Of a DNA stretch of 64,000 nucleotides, positions 49,660 to 64,000 are shown one piece after another (positions within the stretch are counted from its first letter, which is position 1; each line of letters opens with the position of its first letter). This DNA is from Purpureocillium takamizusanense. Taxonomy: Eukaryota; Ascomycota; Sordariomycetes; Hypocreales; Ophiocordycipitaceae. Below the pieces are notes generated by a model that was given only the letters and a program-made list of their open reading frames with translations, did not search any database and had not been told where the DNA came from. A program made the translations under genes and the position numbers. The stretch is taken from assembly GCF_022605165.1 (NCBI RefSeq), contig NC_063070.1, positions 248,001 through 312,000 of the forward strand, read 5' to 3'.

Positions 49660-50961
49660 TTGGCAAAGTCGATGCGCCTGGCTGTCTATGTCGAAGATGA
49701 TGACGAAGCCGACGATGTCGATGCTCCGAAAATACCCGGCATTGTACGAACCATACCTCCTGATATGGGCGAGCAGAATTCGAGGTCGTAAGACAGTTGG
49801 AGTAGTGATGGCTTTGACATTTGACGATGACGTGTCGCGAGACACGCACGAGCCTCAAAAACAACGGCAAAGGAGATGCGTCAAGGCACGGAACCTTTGG
49901 AAGACCCGGCATGGGCTCCAAGTTTGCCGACTGGGCGAGTGGCTCTCAGACGATAACTGAGCAGCGGCAGGACGTCAATACCTATTCACAAAGGAGGTAT
50001 GCATGGTAGGAGCAACGTGACAAGTGGCCGGACCGAGCTCAGAGTCCGGCAACCTGCCGAAGACATATACAAAGTGGCACCACGAATCGAACCACCGTCG
50101 GCAGCACTTTGCGGCGCTTGTTGCGATCTCGTGATGCATTGGGCGCAGATGAGGCGAGGGGACCCTTGATCCGGGGAGATGCGCGTGTTGGCGATACAGC
50201 GCCCTATATCATGCTTTATTATTATTCGCGGTCTGCCTCTGGGGGGGTTGGCCAAGTCAAGGTCCGCGATTTGGAGGAGCGAGGCAAGGTTCATCTCGAG
50301 GCTCAGACGTTATTTCCTTGGTTGTCTGTGGGTACTACACGCTGGGAAGCGGAAACCGCAGGGGCGGCCCTTGGACATGGAGCCACAAGACAGGCACGCC
50401 TGGCGTCGTCACCGTGCGGTTGAGCGAAATCGTGCTGATCGGGACGACCCAACCGGAGAAGAAGCAAGCGGGAGGCATGAGACACTCTTCTGGCTGGAGT
50501 ATCGGAACGAGGAGCATGGGAATACGACGGCGCGTAGGAGCTTGCGGGAGGACGCGCTGATGGTTGCAAGCGGCCACTTCCGCCCGTTCCTTTGGCCCCG
50601 GGGGGGATTTCCCTGTACAGATCCCGCGCATGGATGGGCACCGCAGGTGTTGACCGCGATGGGGAACAGCCAAGGTCAAGCAGTGTCGCTTGGTCAATTT
50701 ACGTAGTACCTACCAAGCACGTTGTGGAAGCACCGCACTGCATGCAAGGTTGCGTATTCATCGGCAGCGTCCTCCTGTCACTGTCGTTCTGGAGCCGCCG
50801 GGCTTGTGGTGGAGGCGTCGACTAAGTTAGCGCACCATGGGCTCGTGGCCGTCGCATGGGCGGCCCCACGACATGAGGGTGGGAGGAGAGCCCAAGGGCA
50901 TGGGCGAGATCGCTGTGCATGCGTTTGCTCTGCGGCAGCGCTCTTCTCTCTTCTCACCGCG

Positions 50962-50987
50962 GTGTGTGTGTGTGTGTGTGTGTGTGT
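50962..50987. repeat. (GT)13 microsatellite
   Basis: Thirteen exact GT units. A shorter GT run followed by a G run of 14 lies at 51419-51450. Confidence 0.95.
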
Positions 50988-51671
50988 CCTGCTGGCGTAT
51001 TGCTGTACTAGTACGTACTCTGTACAGTGAATCTATTCTCCTCGTCGTCACCACGGACGCGCGAGGGGGCTGGGGAAAGACCGCTTTTTACATGGGCACA
51101 AAGCGTAGAATCATGGGGCCGGCACGCGGGCATAGAAGGCACGGCACTTGTAGCAGCGGATGTGTGTTAGTACCTAAGGTATACAGGTACCTGATTGACG
51201 GTAAGGTACCTGTGCAAGCACTTTAGTATCTGCAAGGAACGCCGGGTGGAAGGAAAAAACCCTGTGCCTGGGCGACGTTGCATTCAAGCCGGCGCTTATG
51301 CTGCGATGAGAGGTTGAGCGAGCACGCGGCCTGCCACGGACGGAACCAACATGAAGCACACGCGCACCCGGACGGACGTCATCGCTTCCCCGTCGGCTGA
51401 GCCACGCGGTCGGCTGGCTCGTGTGTGTGTGTGTTTGGGGGGGGGGGGGGCTGGGCTGGCCAACTGCTGGTCGACCGTGTGGATGCCGGATGCCTCTCTG
51501 GTTGACGATGAGCCCGTGGTACTATAGTCATCGACATGACTACCTGCCTAATACCTGCGAAAGGTACCAGCAGTAGGTTAGTAATAATGGTGCCCGTGTG
51601 TGCATCATCACATTGCGGAGTACGTGGCAGTACCAGCTACTCTTGCCAGTGCAGTCATGGGAAATCTGCGA

Positions 51672-51695
51672 GGTTCAGGTTCAGGTTCAGGTTCA
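51672..51695. repeat. (GGTTCA)4 hexanucleotide repeat
   Basis: Four exact units in noncoding DNA. The sequence differs from the fungal telomere repeat TTAGGG, so it is not read as an internal telomere. Confidence 0.9.
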
Positions 51696-53927
51696 ACGAG
51701 TAAGTACCTTATTATGCACCAAGCACGCAGATGGAGCTGAGCGTGCCCGTCTGGCCGAGGCCCCCCCCTTTGGCGCCGGTGCCCAGACGTACCTGAAGGT
51801 TGTGCGCCAATCATGCCTGACGACACTGGGCCTGGTCATGGCGAGGCAGGGGGGCGTCTTTCTGCAACGCTCTCCGCTCCAGGGGCCCCGCCGCACGGCC
51901 CCTGGTGTGGACGGGGAGCCTTCCCCCCCTCTCCCTCTCCCTGGGCCTGGGAGCTAGAGCGATGGGACTGCCCACCTGTCTGTCCGTCCGGCTGTGCATC
52001 CACAACCACAGCCACGCATCCGTGAATTCGGCTTGCGGTACGCAGGTGAGGTAGTAGCGCGTTGTAACTAGTAGGTGGCCGGCTTCGACGGCTTCGCTAT
52101 ATGGAAAAAGTCGGATCGGGCGGGCCCCCCAGCAAGACGGCAAGGCGAGTCAGGGTGGTGGGACAAGTTGGGACGAACAAGAACGAAATGAAAGCTGTCG
52201 TAGACCAGAATCATCACGGTTCGCAGCGGGCTGCTGGGGTGCTGCGTCGACAGGTCAGGCTGCTTATTACTAATGGAACTTGTTGTATAAACTCGCTCAT
52301 GAGGTGCGACTATATATCCACACACGCCTTTGGTGCACGGCGCTGTCGACGGACATATGTTCATGGCAGGTGATCAAGTCTTGACAAACAGAGTACGTAG
52401 CCACGAGATGGATGCTCTTCCCAACTCATATGTAATAACAATAACAATAAGAGACAAAAGAGCCAAAAGCACGCCGGGGCTATTTTGCGAGCCCTGCGGC
52501 TGTCCGCCACAGTGTCATTCGGGAGAGGGGGGGGGAGGGAGGCGATATCAAGTCAGTCACAGCGCCCTCGTAGATATCAAGGTACCTCATGCGGCCGCGT
52601 GCACGCACGTGCAAGCACCGAGTACACACCTATTGGTACCTGAGGACGGGCTGGCTCCCACTCGAGCGGATCCCAGAGATGCCCCAGCCGGCGTCCCGAA
52701 ACTCGGCAGCGAAATATTCGACGTTTGGACCACCCACACGGCCACAGCGATCACACACCAGTGCCGCCAGCGGCTGCCTCATCAGTCCCCCCCCCTTGTT
52801 GCACGCCCGCCATGTCACCGTCGTCGCGCGACGGTGAGGGAGTAGCAGTCGCGGTTCGGGAATCGCCAACCCCTCTCCCCAGTCCCTCCCGGCCCCTGAC
52901 CCCTGCCACCCGCCTGGCCTGTGCCATTTTGACACAGACAGACTCTGGGCAGGCCTGGGACCCACGAGCGGCTAGCTTGGTAGGTACCTTGCTTGGGCAA
53001 TGAATGAAGGTAATGCATGGAAGATGTGGACGATGGCTTCGGCGGCTGGCCTGGGGGTCCTCCGCACCACCACCACACCGCGCGTCTCAACGGGAGTCGC
53101 AGCTGCTGGCATCGAACACGTGTAGGTAGGTAGGTATTCGTACGAGGAAGCAGGTCTCCCATCTTGTCCCACTCACCGAGTCGGCATACTGGAGGTCGCT
53201 TCGCCGGCACGTTCTCTATGAAGTCGTCGACCAGCCACCCACCATCCTCATCACACTGGCTCGCGACGACACCGCACGCCCAGGCGCAACCCGAACGTAC
53301 GACGGTAGGTAAGGTAGCTTCCACCTACGCACAAGTTACGACCCTGCCTCCACCCCTGCTGTGCTGTGCTCTCGTTTTTCTTGGAGCCTGACAGGCCGTT
53401 GTCCCGTCCCGTGGGTTTGAGTCGTGACATAGGTGGGCAACCCCTAGGGACGCTGGCCGACTCCTGCCCACCTCCAAGACGTACCTGATTTCTTCGCCTT
53501 TCTTCTTTCGTCTTCCCGTCCGAGGTCCCCCTTCATACCAAGATTTTTTTCCCGCTTGGCAAGTGCGACCTGAGAGTACCCCGAAATCCCGGCAAAGACC
53601 AAAGGCAAGGGGAAAAAAGGAAGACGACTCAAGCAGTGGCCCTGTCGTCGGTCGAGGATCTGCCTCTTCATCTAGCAGGCCACCAGCTCAGCCGCCCGCC
53701 CACCTTCCCCTCAACACCATCACCACCACACCAGCTGCTGCGTTCCCCGCCAACAGCTCGCGAGCCTGCATGGTGCTCAAGTCATCACAACCTTGGCTTG
53801 CATACGGTCCAACGGGGAATACCACACCCGCACGAGCTAGTGCTGTCCAGTCTTTTCCGCCTGCGCGCTCTGCTGCTTGCTGTATCGCATCGCCCTGCAG
53901 TCATCTGCGCCGCATTTCGACAACGGG

Positions 53928-54054
53928 TCTCGCTCGCTCGCTCGCTCACTCACTTACTTGCGCGGGACAGTGCTCGACGGACGGAAATAGAAGCAACGAT
54001 TGAATTACTACAGCCTGCGACGAGCCCCCGCGTACCGATCCCCCCCCCCCCCCC
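53928..54054. repeat. (CTCG)n tract and C15 homopolymer
   Basis: CTCG/CTCA units at about 53928-53952 and an uninterrupted C run of 15 at 54040-54054, both in the putative leader region of NoxR. Confidence 0.85.
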
Positions 54055-54740
54055 AAGGCCCATCGACTCGTCATCTGGCACTGGACGCGGACCCAACAGG
54101 CTGAACCGTCAAGCACTTCAACTGCCGTCCTGTCCTTCGCCTGATCGGTCCAATTCGTCCATTTCCCGCGCCATAGGCGGCCCGATAGACACCGCCGAAT
54201 TTAATCCAACGACGCTGGCGTCTGAGAGTCCTGTGTCGTCGAGACTCGACACTCATCACCACCCACCACCCCCGTCACGGGATCATCTGTCCCCGTCGCG
54301 CCACCACGGCCCGCCGCCAAGCTTGCACACAGGCCTGAGTTGTCGTTGAGCCGGAGCCAATTGCCACGCCGGGCACAGCTAGACCAGGGGTGTGCCAATT
54401 CGCTCCGTTGGCTGGTCTGCAGGCGAGGTCCTGCTAAAGGCGCGGGCCTCTTCCACTCGATCGTGCTAGTTAAGCGCCCAGCTACCTCGTCGCCCAACGG
54501 TATTCGCTGGAAACCCCGTGTTCGAGCGACGGAGCCCTTAGGCGGTACTTGTACACCCGTGCTGCCAGCCATCCTGCCCTTCGCCTGCCCGCCGCAACTC
54601 CGACGTCCTCGGCGGCAACCGCTTTCCCTCAATCGTGACTCCAATTCACGACTTGACGTGAGCGACCTGGCTTCTTGCGAGCTGCTCTCGTCGCCCATCG
54701 ACCGACTTGTAGCACAGCATCTGCGCCCAAGTGTCAAGCC

Positions 54741-56708
54741 ATGTCGCTGAAGCAGGTGAGCGTCATTTTGTGGGGGATTGCATCGATCTGCCGACCGACT
54801 AACCAACATCAACTGCGCAGGAAATCGAGACATGGGTCGCGGCTCTCGGCCGCTACGACAACAATGAATTCGACGATGCGCTCGGCGAATTCGACAAGAT
54901 TGCTGATACAAGCAAGATTCTCTTCAACATGGGTGTCATCCATGCGACGCTGGGCGAGCATGAGAAAGCTGTAAGCACTCCTTTCCAAGCAGACCTTTGC
55001 CGGCATTGCACGCGCAACGGACATAGGCCCCGCGAACAAGATCTGACAGACGCTTGCCCTCATTTCTCCAGGTTGAATGTTATCAACGAGCCATTCGACT
55101 TGACCAGTATCTTGCCGTCGCGTACTTCCAACAAGGAGTGTCCAACTTTCTCATTGGCGACTTCGAGGAGGCACTCGCCAACTTCAACGACACCCTGCTG
55201 TACCTCCGAGGCAACACCATGATCGATTACGCACAGCTTGGTCTCCTGTTCAAGCTGTATTCATGCGAAGTGCTTTTCAACCGCGGGCTGTGCTACATCT
55301 ACTTGCAGCAAAGGGACGTCGGCATGCAGGATCTGTCGTATGCCGTCAAGGAAAAGGTGGTTGAGGACCACAACGTAATTGATGAGGCGATTCGTGAGGA
55401 AGCAGAGGTCAGTCCACGCCGACCGTGGCATTCTTGGTGGGAGCCTGGAGCATCTGGCACTGACAATAGCGCAGGGGTATACTGTATTCTCGATCCCGGT
55501 GGGCGTGGTGTATCGACCCAACGAAGCCAAGGTGCGAAATCTGAAGACCAAAGACTATCTCGGCAAAGCAAGGCTGGTCGCAGCATCAGATCGGTCCAAC
55601 GCCTTCACCGGCTTTGCAGGATCCGAGATCAAGAACGTAAGTTCTACTTTCCCCTTGGACGCGGTGTCAGAAGCTCACACGTACATCTCGCAGGCGGGCA
55701 AAACCGAGGTTAAGGACGACAGGCCTGCTGACAATATCTCATTCGCTGCAACCAACCTCGTGAAGCCTGGAATTCAATCTCGAAGACAGCAATCGGAGCC
55801 GCCCACGAATCGCAACGTTTTCCCTCCGACACCGCCGCCTGAGAACGACCGACCGAGCAGGGGCGCGTCTGTCCGCAACGGACCAAAGCCGATGCCCGCC
55901 AAGCTGAGCATTCCCTCACAGGAATCCAATCGCAGGTACGAAAAGGCGCCGTCTCCGGAAGACGGTAGGGCCCGGCCCGCGCGGTCGGCTTCTGCTGCCC
56001 CAGCACGCGGCTACTCGCAGCGAGATCCGGTCCAGGCGCCGGCGCCCCTTCAAAGAAGCTCTCCGCTAGCACGAAGACCGACCAGAACAATCGACGAGGA
56101 AGAGGCGTACCCCGGCGAGCTGTACGACATGTATCAGACTGGCGGTGGATCGCGCAACTCGAGAGGGAGCAGAAGCACGAACCGGAGACCGCAGCAGCGG
56201 TACATCGAAGAGGAGGACGAAGGGTCGGATTATGATGATGGATCGCTGGACGAACCCGAATTCGAGATGATTTCCAACAACCGCCGTGTCCCGGCCTCCT
56301 CATCTGGGTCTCGCGCCGCATCTCGACGCCCAGATATTCGCAAAGTTCGGGTCAAGGCTCACTCTGACGATGTCCGGTACATCATGATTGGCACCGCCAT
56401 CGAGTTCGCCGACCTCGTGGACCGTGTGCGCGAAAAGTTCGGCATGCGGCGACGGTTCAAAATCAAGATCAAGGATGAGGACATGCCGGATGGTGACATG
56501 ATCACAATGGGAGACCAAGACGACCTGGAGATGGCCCTACAGAGCTCGATCAACTCTGCCAAGAGACAACGCTTGGACATGGCCAAGATGGAGGTGAGTC
56601 GCGACTTTGCCCCAGACCGCCTGCAGTTTCAGACAGGCTACCCTTGAGCAATTTTATGCCGCGACCAGTGCTGACTGAAGATTGCAGATTTGGATTTTCG
56701 AGGTTTAG
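54741..56708 (+). CDS. noxR: NADPH oxidase regulator NoxR (p67phox-like)
   Basis: Cytosolic activator of the fungal NADPH oxidases NoxA/NoxB with RacA; it controls superoxide production for hyphal growth, fruiting and infection structures. Six exons: 54741-54755, 54821-54970, 55072-55407, 55475-55636, 55694-56593, 56688-56708, 527 residues. Residues 1-175 are TPR repeats (FNMGVIHATLGEHEKAVECY, VAYFQQGVSNFLIGDFEEAL, FNRGLCYIYLQQRDVGMQDL). The activation region follows at YTVFSIPVGVVYRPNEAKVR. Residues 240-420 are disordered, Pro/Arg/Ser-rich. The C-terminus is a PB1 domain (KVRVKAHSDDVRYIMIGTAI to the acidic OPCA-like IKDEDMPDGDMITMGDQDD). Exon 1 encodes only MSLKQ and the last exon only IWIFEV; retaining the last intron would replace that end by about 18 other residues. 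The upstream intergenic space is 5 kb, consistent with a complex promoter. Confidence 0.95.
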
Positions 56709-57376
56709 ACGTCATCTGATACCCTACCGCGCCTTGGTAGCGCGTCGGTTGGACGTCGCAGTCCAGCCACTTCCGTGTAACGACGCAATGGCCTCAGCAT
56801 GTGTTTTCTGAGCATATAATCTCCTAAAACGCTCACCCCGTCCCCCGCATACGCTTTTGTCTTCTTATTCTTCTTTAGTTGTCATTATCACATAGCATTG
56901 CAAGCTGTTTTGCATTTTCATTGGCCACGCGGTTAGAGAAAGGGGCCACGGTCCAAACAAGTTGGAGCGGTAGCATCCGCAACACTGTTGATGCTAAGCT
57001 CAGTCCATGACGGGGCTTTGTTGCGAGCGAGAGGAAGGAGGCAACCTCATGAGGAACCGCTCATTATTGTCGGCGGTTGTTTGATTTAGATACTTTTGGT
57101 ATATAACATTATAGCATGGCCATAGTTTGCCCGCACTTATGGACAGGGCGATTCGTTCATGTCGGTTTAGCATCATGACACACCGTCAGCCGAATTCAAT
57201 CTTGGTGATGATGGCCCTTTATCCCTTCTCTGTTGTTCTTGGCTTGTATGTATCATCAAAGGCCAGACTTGACAATTACTGCGCCCTTCGAGTGGATGAA
57301 TCTATGGGGTGTCCATTTGTTCGCCAGAGTCTATTGTACATAAGGATATATGGCGTTGATAAGAGAGCGCGCCTGG
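56709..57376. other. Convergent intergenic spacer, 668 bases
   Basis: Lies between the NoxR stop (plus) and the mitochondrial GluRS stop (minus). It is relatively AT-rich compared with the rest of the window, as expected for facing 3' UTRs. No gene was recognised. Confidence 0.5.
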
Positions 57377-60603
<3,227 letters not shown>

Positions 60604-62029
60604 ATGGAGGCAGAGATTGATCTCTACGGTGTGTGCGGACCGGCCCGTATATGTTGCGGCGCACAAGCTGACCCAACGCCGTAGAGCTCCTGTCCATCGA
60701 GCGGGACGCCTCGGGGGACCAGATCAAGAAGGCCTATCGCAAGGTTCATCGCCGTCTGCCCTGCCACGAGCCACTGCCCCATCGCTGACCCTTAAGCAGG
60801 CCGCCCTGAAGTACCACCCCGACAAGGTCCCCGAGGAGCAGCGCGCCGAGTCCGAAGTCAAGTTCAAAGAGATCACACAAGCCTACGAGATCCTCAGCGA
60901 TGACCAGAAGCGCCACCTGTACGATGCCCACGGCATGGCCGCCTTTGACGGGTCGCGTGGAGGCCCTGGCGGCCCCGAGGTCGACCTCAACGATATCCTC
61001 TCGCAAATGTTCGGCTTCAACATGGGCGGTCCCGGTGGACCGGGCGGCCCCCGGCGTCCTCGAAGGGGACCCGACGAGGAGCAAGAGTACAAGGTGACGC
61101 TGGAGGAGCTCTACAAGGGCAAGACTGTCAAGTTTGCCGCGAACAAACAGGTCGTCTGCGGCCAGTGCAAGGGCTCTGGTGGCAAGGAAAAGGCCAAGCC
61201 CACCTCGTGCGAACGCTGCAAGGGCAACGGCATGGTCGAGGCCATCCGCCAGATCGGCCCCGGCATGATGCGGCGCGAGACCGTGCTATGTGACCACTGC
61301 CAGGGATCCGGCAACTTTTTCAAAGAGAAAGACCGCTGCAAGAAGTGCAAAGGCAAGCGCACGGTCCAGGAGAAGAAGGTGCTCGAGATATACATCCCGC
61401 GCGGCTCCATGCAGGGTGAACGCATCGTGCTGGAGGGCGAGGCCGACCAGTACCCCGAGCAGATACCCGGAGACATTGTCTTCACCCTTGTCGAGGAGGA
61501 GCACGACACGTTCTCACGCCTCGGCAACGACCTATCCGCCGAGCTCAACATTACGCTGGCCGAGTCGCTGACGGGCTTCTCGCGCGTTGTACTGAAGCAC
61601 CTAGACGGCCGCGGCATTCTCATCGAGCGACCGCGCGGCAAGGTTCTGCGACCTGGCGACTGCCTGAAGATTGAGGGAGAGGGCATGCCCATGAAGCGAG
61701 GCGAGGTCAAGGGCGACCTTTACTTGCTAGTGAAGATCCAATTCCCTGAGGATGACTGGTTGAAGGACGACGCTACCTACGAGGCTCTGCAACAGATGTT
61801 GCCCCCTCCTCCGGCTCCGATAGAGGCCGAGGAGGTTGACGAGGTTGAGTATGAAGACGGCGCTGACATCGAAAAGGTAAGTGTCCCAGCGTTCTTGAGG
61901 AGAAGTCGGGGCTTCAAGCTGACTAACTGGTTGCACTAGATGGGCGAGAACTCAGGAGATCCCCGGTTTACCAGCGAGTGGGAAGACGATGACATGGATG
62001 ATGGTCAGCCTCAGTGCCAGACGCAATAA
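60604..62029 (+). CDS. Class A (type I) J-domain Hsp40 co-chaperone, Xdj1-like
   Basis: Stimulates Hsp70 ATPase and binds unfolded or precursor proteins. Four exons: 60604-60628, 60685-60743, 60800-61876, 61940-62029, 416 residues. The J domain (residues 1-70) contains the HPD motif in KYHPDKVPEEQ; the Gly-rich linker holds GGPGGPEVDLNDILSQMFGF. Four zinc-binding repeats follow: CGQCKGSG, CERCKGNG, CDHCQGSG, CKKCKGKR. The C-terminal substrate-binding region includes DGRGILIERPRGKVL and GEGMPMKRGEVKGDLYL. The C-terminus is QCQTQ, not a CAAX farnesylation box as in Ydj1, so it is closer to Xdj1/DNAJA-type proteins at the mitochondrial surface or cytosol. The donor of intron 2 is GTTCAT, a weak site. 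Retaining the last intron replaces the acidic tail with a basic one ending LTNWLH. Subclass assignment is inference. Confidence 0.92.
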
Positions 62030-62809
62030 AGCGAATCATCACCTTCTCGTCGGGTAAGGGAAATGTGTTGTTATAGAGCGAATAGAAGGCGGGACGAGAG
62101 CCGTGGACATGCGACATGGACACAAAGACACGCTACTCCTCTTTCTGGTTTACGACTGATGATGACTGCGGGATAGAGCCATGGACTGGGACAAGCGGAG
62201 GGGTGCCAGGGAGTGGCAATGAGGGGCATTGTTTGGGAACCGGTTATAGCAGAGGCGATGAAGGTGCCGTTGTTGCACCCAGACGTCTTCATGAGGGAGG
62301 CCGGTCTTGGGTGTATTTTCCGCATTGGGGAGTGCTTACCCCGTCCTGGAACATCTGTTGCGAACCTGTACGGTTGCACTAAAGGAATACTGTGACGAAG
62401 CGCTCCCGAAGGCCTCGCAGAAGTGACTGCCTGACTCAGTAGCTACATTGGAGCTCCGGGCACGGGCAGAACGACGTGGTAGTGGGACAGTTGTTCCATA
62501 TTTGGACCCACCGACTGCGATGCATGCTTCAAAATGTTATGGAGTACTCCGTATATTTATCTGAGTTGTAAGTGAGTACCGAAAGTTTGTGAAGTACCTT
62601 GCCGGATACTGCCCCACAAGGTGGGAACCAAGCTTGTCAGTTGTCACTGATGACGACCCCTCCATCCTTCCTCCTTTCTTCCTCCTCCATACATCCCACC
62701 ACCACCACCACCGAGGCTAGCTTTACACCTTACCATTTTACCGAGAACCACGAACAGACGAGGCACAACAACCCTCACCTTCTGTCTGAACGCGCAACCC
62801 CCCCACGCC
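62030..62809. other. Intergenic between J-protein and SNF8 genes
   Basis: 780 bases between two plus-strand genes. No protein-like frame was recognised. The last 150 bases contain CCTCC/CCACC pyrimidine-rich DNA, the likely SNF8 leader. Confidence 0.5.
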
Positions 62810-63727
62810 ATGTCGCGCAAGGGCGTGGGCATCGGCGCCTTCGACCGGTCGCGCGTCACGTCGGCGCACTACGCCTCGCACGGCTCATCCCTGCGCGCGA
62901 CCAACGCGCAGGCACTCGAGACGCAGCTGTCCGTCTTCCGGTCGCTGCTGCAGCAGTTTGCGCAGACTCACGCCAAGGACATCCGCTCCGACCCGTCGTT
63001 CCGCGCCCAGTTCGCGCGCATGTGCACCGCCATTGGCGTCGATCCCCTCGCCACCAGCAGCAGCAGCGGCGGCGGTTCTGGCAGCGGCTCGTCGTCGATA
63101 TGGGCGCAGCTGCTCGGCAAGACGGTCAACGACTTTTACTTTGAGCTCGCGGTCCGGGTGGTGGAGGTGTGCGGCGCGACGAGGGGCGAGAATGGAGGGC
63201 TCATTGGCCTGCGCGAGGTGCGCGAGCGCCTATCCCCCTCGGCGGCGGCCTCTGGAGGAGGAGGAGGAGGAGGAGGAGGCGGCGGCGGCGGCGGCGGCGG
63301 TGGTGGCACCAGTGGCGACGGCATAATATCCGAAGACGACGTGCGGCGTGCCGTGGAGACGCTCCGGCCCCTCGGCGGCAGCTACGGCATCGTGCGCGTC
63401 GGGCGCAAGGAGTACATCCGCAGCGTGCCGCGCGAGCTGAGCGGCGACCAGGCGGCGGTTCTCGAGGCCGCCCAGGTGCTCGGCTACGTGAGCGTCACCA
63501 TGCTGCGCGACAACCTCGGCTGGGAGGGCGCCCGCTGCCGCACCGTCATCGACGACCTCGTCGCCGAGGGCATGCTCTGGGTCGATAAGCAGACGCGCGG
63601 CGAGTGGGAGTACTGGAGCCCCAGCTTCATGCTCGACGCCCCCGCCCCCGACCCCTATGACGATGACGCCGCCTTGGACGGGCCTGTTGCTGTGGCTGCT
63701 GGTGTGGTGACCGTCGAGGGTGGCTGA
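62810..63727 (+). CDS. snf8: ESCRT-II subunit Snf8/Vps22
   Basis: Snf8, with Vps25 and Vps36, forms ESCRT-II, which sorts ubiquitinated membrane proteins into multivesicular bodies at the endosome. Single exon, 305 residues (yeast protein is about 230). It starts MSRKGVGIGAFDRSRVTSAH, the well-known EAP30 N-terminus (G-I-G-A-F). Other conserved pieces: LRATNAQALETQLSVFRSLL, FRAQFARMCTAIGVDPL, the region FYFELAVRVVEVC, DDVRRAVETLRPLG and VLGYVSVTMLRDNLGWEGAR, then LVAEGMLWVDKQTRGEWEYW. The extra length comes from low-complexity inserts: a Ser/Gly stretch near residue 85 and 18 consecutive Gly at residues 149-166, encoded by GGA then GGC runs. The final 30 residues are acidic then Ala/Val-rich. 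Confidence 0.95.
   Translation: MSRKGVGIGAFDRSRVTSAHYASHGSSLRATNAQALETQLSVFRSLLQQFAQTHAKDIRSDPSFRAQFARMCTAIGVDPLATSSSSGGGSGSGSSSIWAQLLGKTVNDFYFELAVRVVEVCGATRGENGGLIGLREVRERLSPSAAASGGGGGGGGGGGGGGGGGGTSGDGIISEDDVRRAVETLRPLGGSYGIVRVGRKEYIRSVPRELSGDQAAVLEAAQVLGYVSVTMLRDNLGWEGARCRTVIDDLVAEGMLWVDKQTRGEWEYWSPSFMLDAPAPDPYDDDAALDGPVAVAAGVVTVEGG
63254..63307 (+). repeat. GGA/GGC trinucleotide run coding for Gly18 in Snf8
   Basis: Eighteen glycine codons in a row: seven or more GGA, then GGC, then GGT. They lie between the N-terminal and second winged-helix parts of Snf8, in a loop where length change is likely tolerated. Confidence 0.9.
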
Positions 63728-64000
63728 GGCATTCGTTGCTTTGGTGACATCGGCCAAAGAAACTAGACATTACGACTCGACGATCAGAACACTAGACGGG
63801 TGGCACAAAATTGATACCCAATAGTCCTGATGACATGACCCAGGGGAAGCCGACCACGCCTGATGGACGCAGAGTATCAAGGCTCAAGACTTAAGGCGAC
63901 GCAGCGGCAACGCATAGTCAAATACTCACCGCTGCATGGCACTGCACACCGGACTCAGCGCGTTCTAGACAGAATCTAGATTAGGAGACAATATCTAAGC
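63728..64000. other. 3' flank of SNF8, to window end
   Basis: 273 bases with no recognisable gene; the sequence is more AT-rich than the preceding gene. Confidence 0.5.

Larger units (their letters stand above)
49660..54740. other. 5.1-kb interval upstream of NoxR
   Basis: No convincing coding frame was found between the CCS1 stop and the NoxR ATG. Contents: (GT)13, GGTTCA repeats, G14 and C15 homopolymers (listed), a GTACCT/AGGTAC cluster at about 51170-51215, and a pyrimidine-rich leader region from about 53.6 kb to the ATG. The last kilobase is open in several frames, which fits a long 5' UTR of NoxR or an unrecognised upstream exon. Confidence 0.5.

Noticed and set aside
50070..50105. 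Minus-strand GGTTCGATTC string resembling a tRNA B box
   Set aside because: The expected T-stem pairing and a matching A box are absent.
51672..51695. GGTTCA repeats as an internal telomere remnant
   Set aside because: Fungal telomeres of this group use TTAGGG; the unit here differs and is only four copies long.

Overview
The window is nuclear DNA of a filamentous ascomycete, most likely a Sordariomycete and plausibly of the order Hypocreales. The genes have short introns (about 50-210 bases, mostly GTRNGY donors, CTAAC-like branch sites and YAG acceptors). The gene set includes fungal-specific members such as a Con7-type morphogenesis factor, NoxR, an HMP-kinase/TenA fusion and a fungal TORC2 Rictor. 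Intergenic DNA is GC-rich and full of microsatellites and GTACCT/AGGTAC strings. I cannot name the species. I found no rRNA, tRNA, CRISPR array, transposase, reverse transcriptase, phage or plasmid gene.

Layout. 1-786: 5' part of AAR2 (minus). 787-8051: gene-poor, microsatellite-rich DNA. 8052-9704: con7 (minus, four exons). 9705-25256: a very large gene-free interval (15.5 kb) upstream of con7. 25257-27763: DBP2 RNA helicase (minus, six exons, one long 3'-proximal intron). 28742-30629: mitochondrial alternative NADH dehydrogenase (minus). 33664-35550: uncharacterised single-pass membrane protein (plus). 35816-38326: thiamine-pathway HMP(-P) kinase/TenA fusion (minus, eleven exons). 39041-43322: TORC2 subunit Rictor/Avo3 (minus). 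46053-47107: urate oxidase (plus). 47470-48076: mitochondrial ribosomal protein uL13m (minus). 48389-49659: copper chaperone for SOD1 (plus). 54741-56708: NADPH oxidase regulator NoxR (plus). 57377-59536: mitochondrial glutamyl-tRNA synthetase (minus). 60604-62029: class A J-domain protein (plus). 62810-63727: ESCRT-II subunit Snf8/Vps22 (plus).

No operon-like or biosynthetic cluster is evident; the genes are housekeeping or regulatory. A loose theme is redox and mitochondria (alternative NADH dehydrogenase, CCS1, NoxR, uL13m, mitochondrial GluRS), but adjacency is not close enough to imply co-regulation, except for the head-to-head pair uL13m/CCS1, which shares 312 bases. The points most worth a second look are the large gene desert around con7, the long intron of DBP2 at a position reminiscent of the autoregulatory yeast DBP2 intron, the membrane/mitochondrial-looking leader exon of CCS1 in front of a second usable ATG, and the uncharacterised membrane protein. 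I did not find convincing evidence of a wholly new system. All exon coordinates were derived by reading splice signals by eye and need transcript support.
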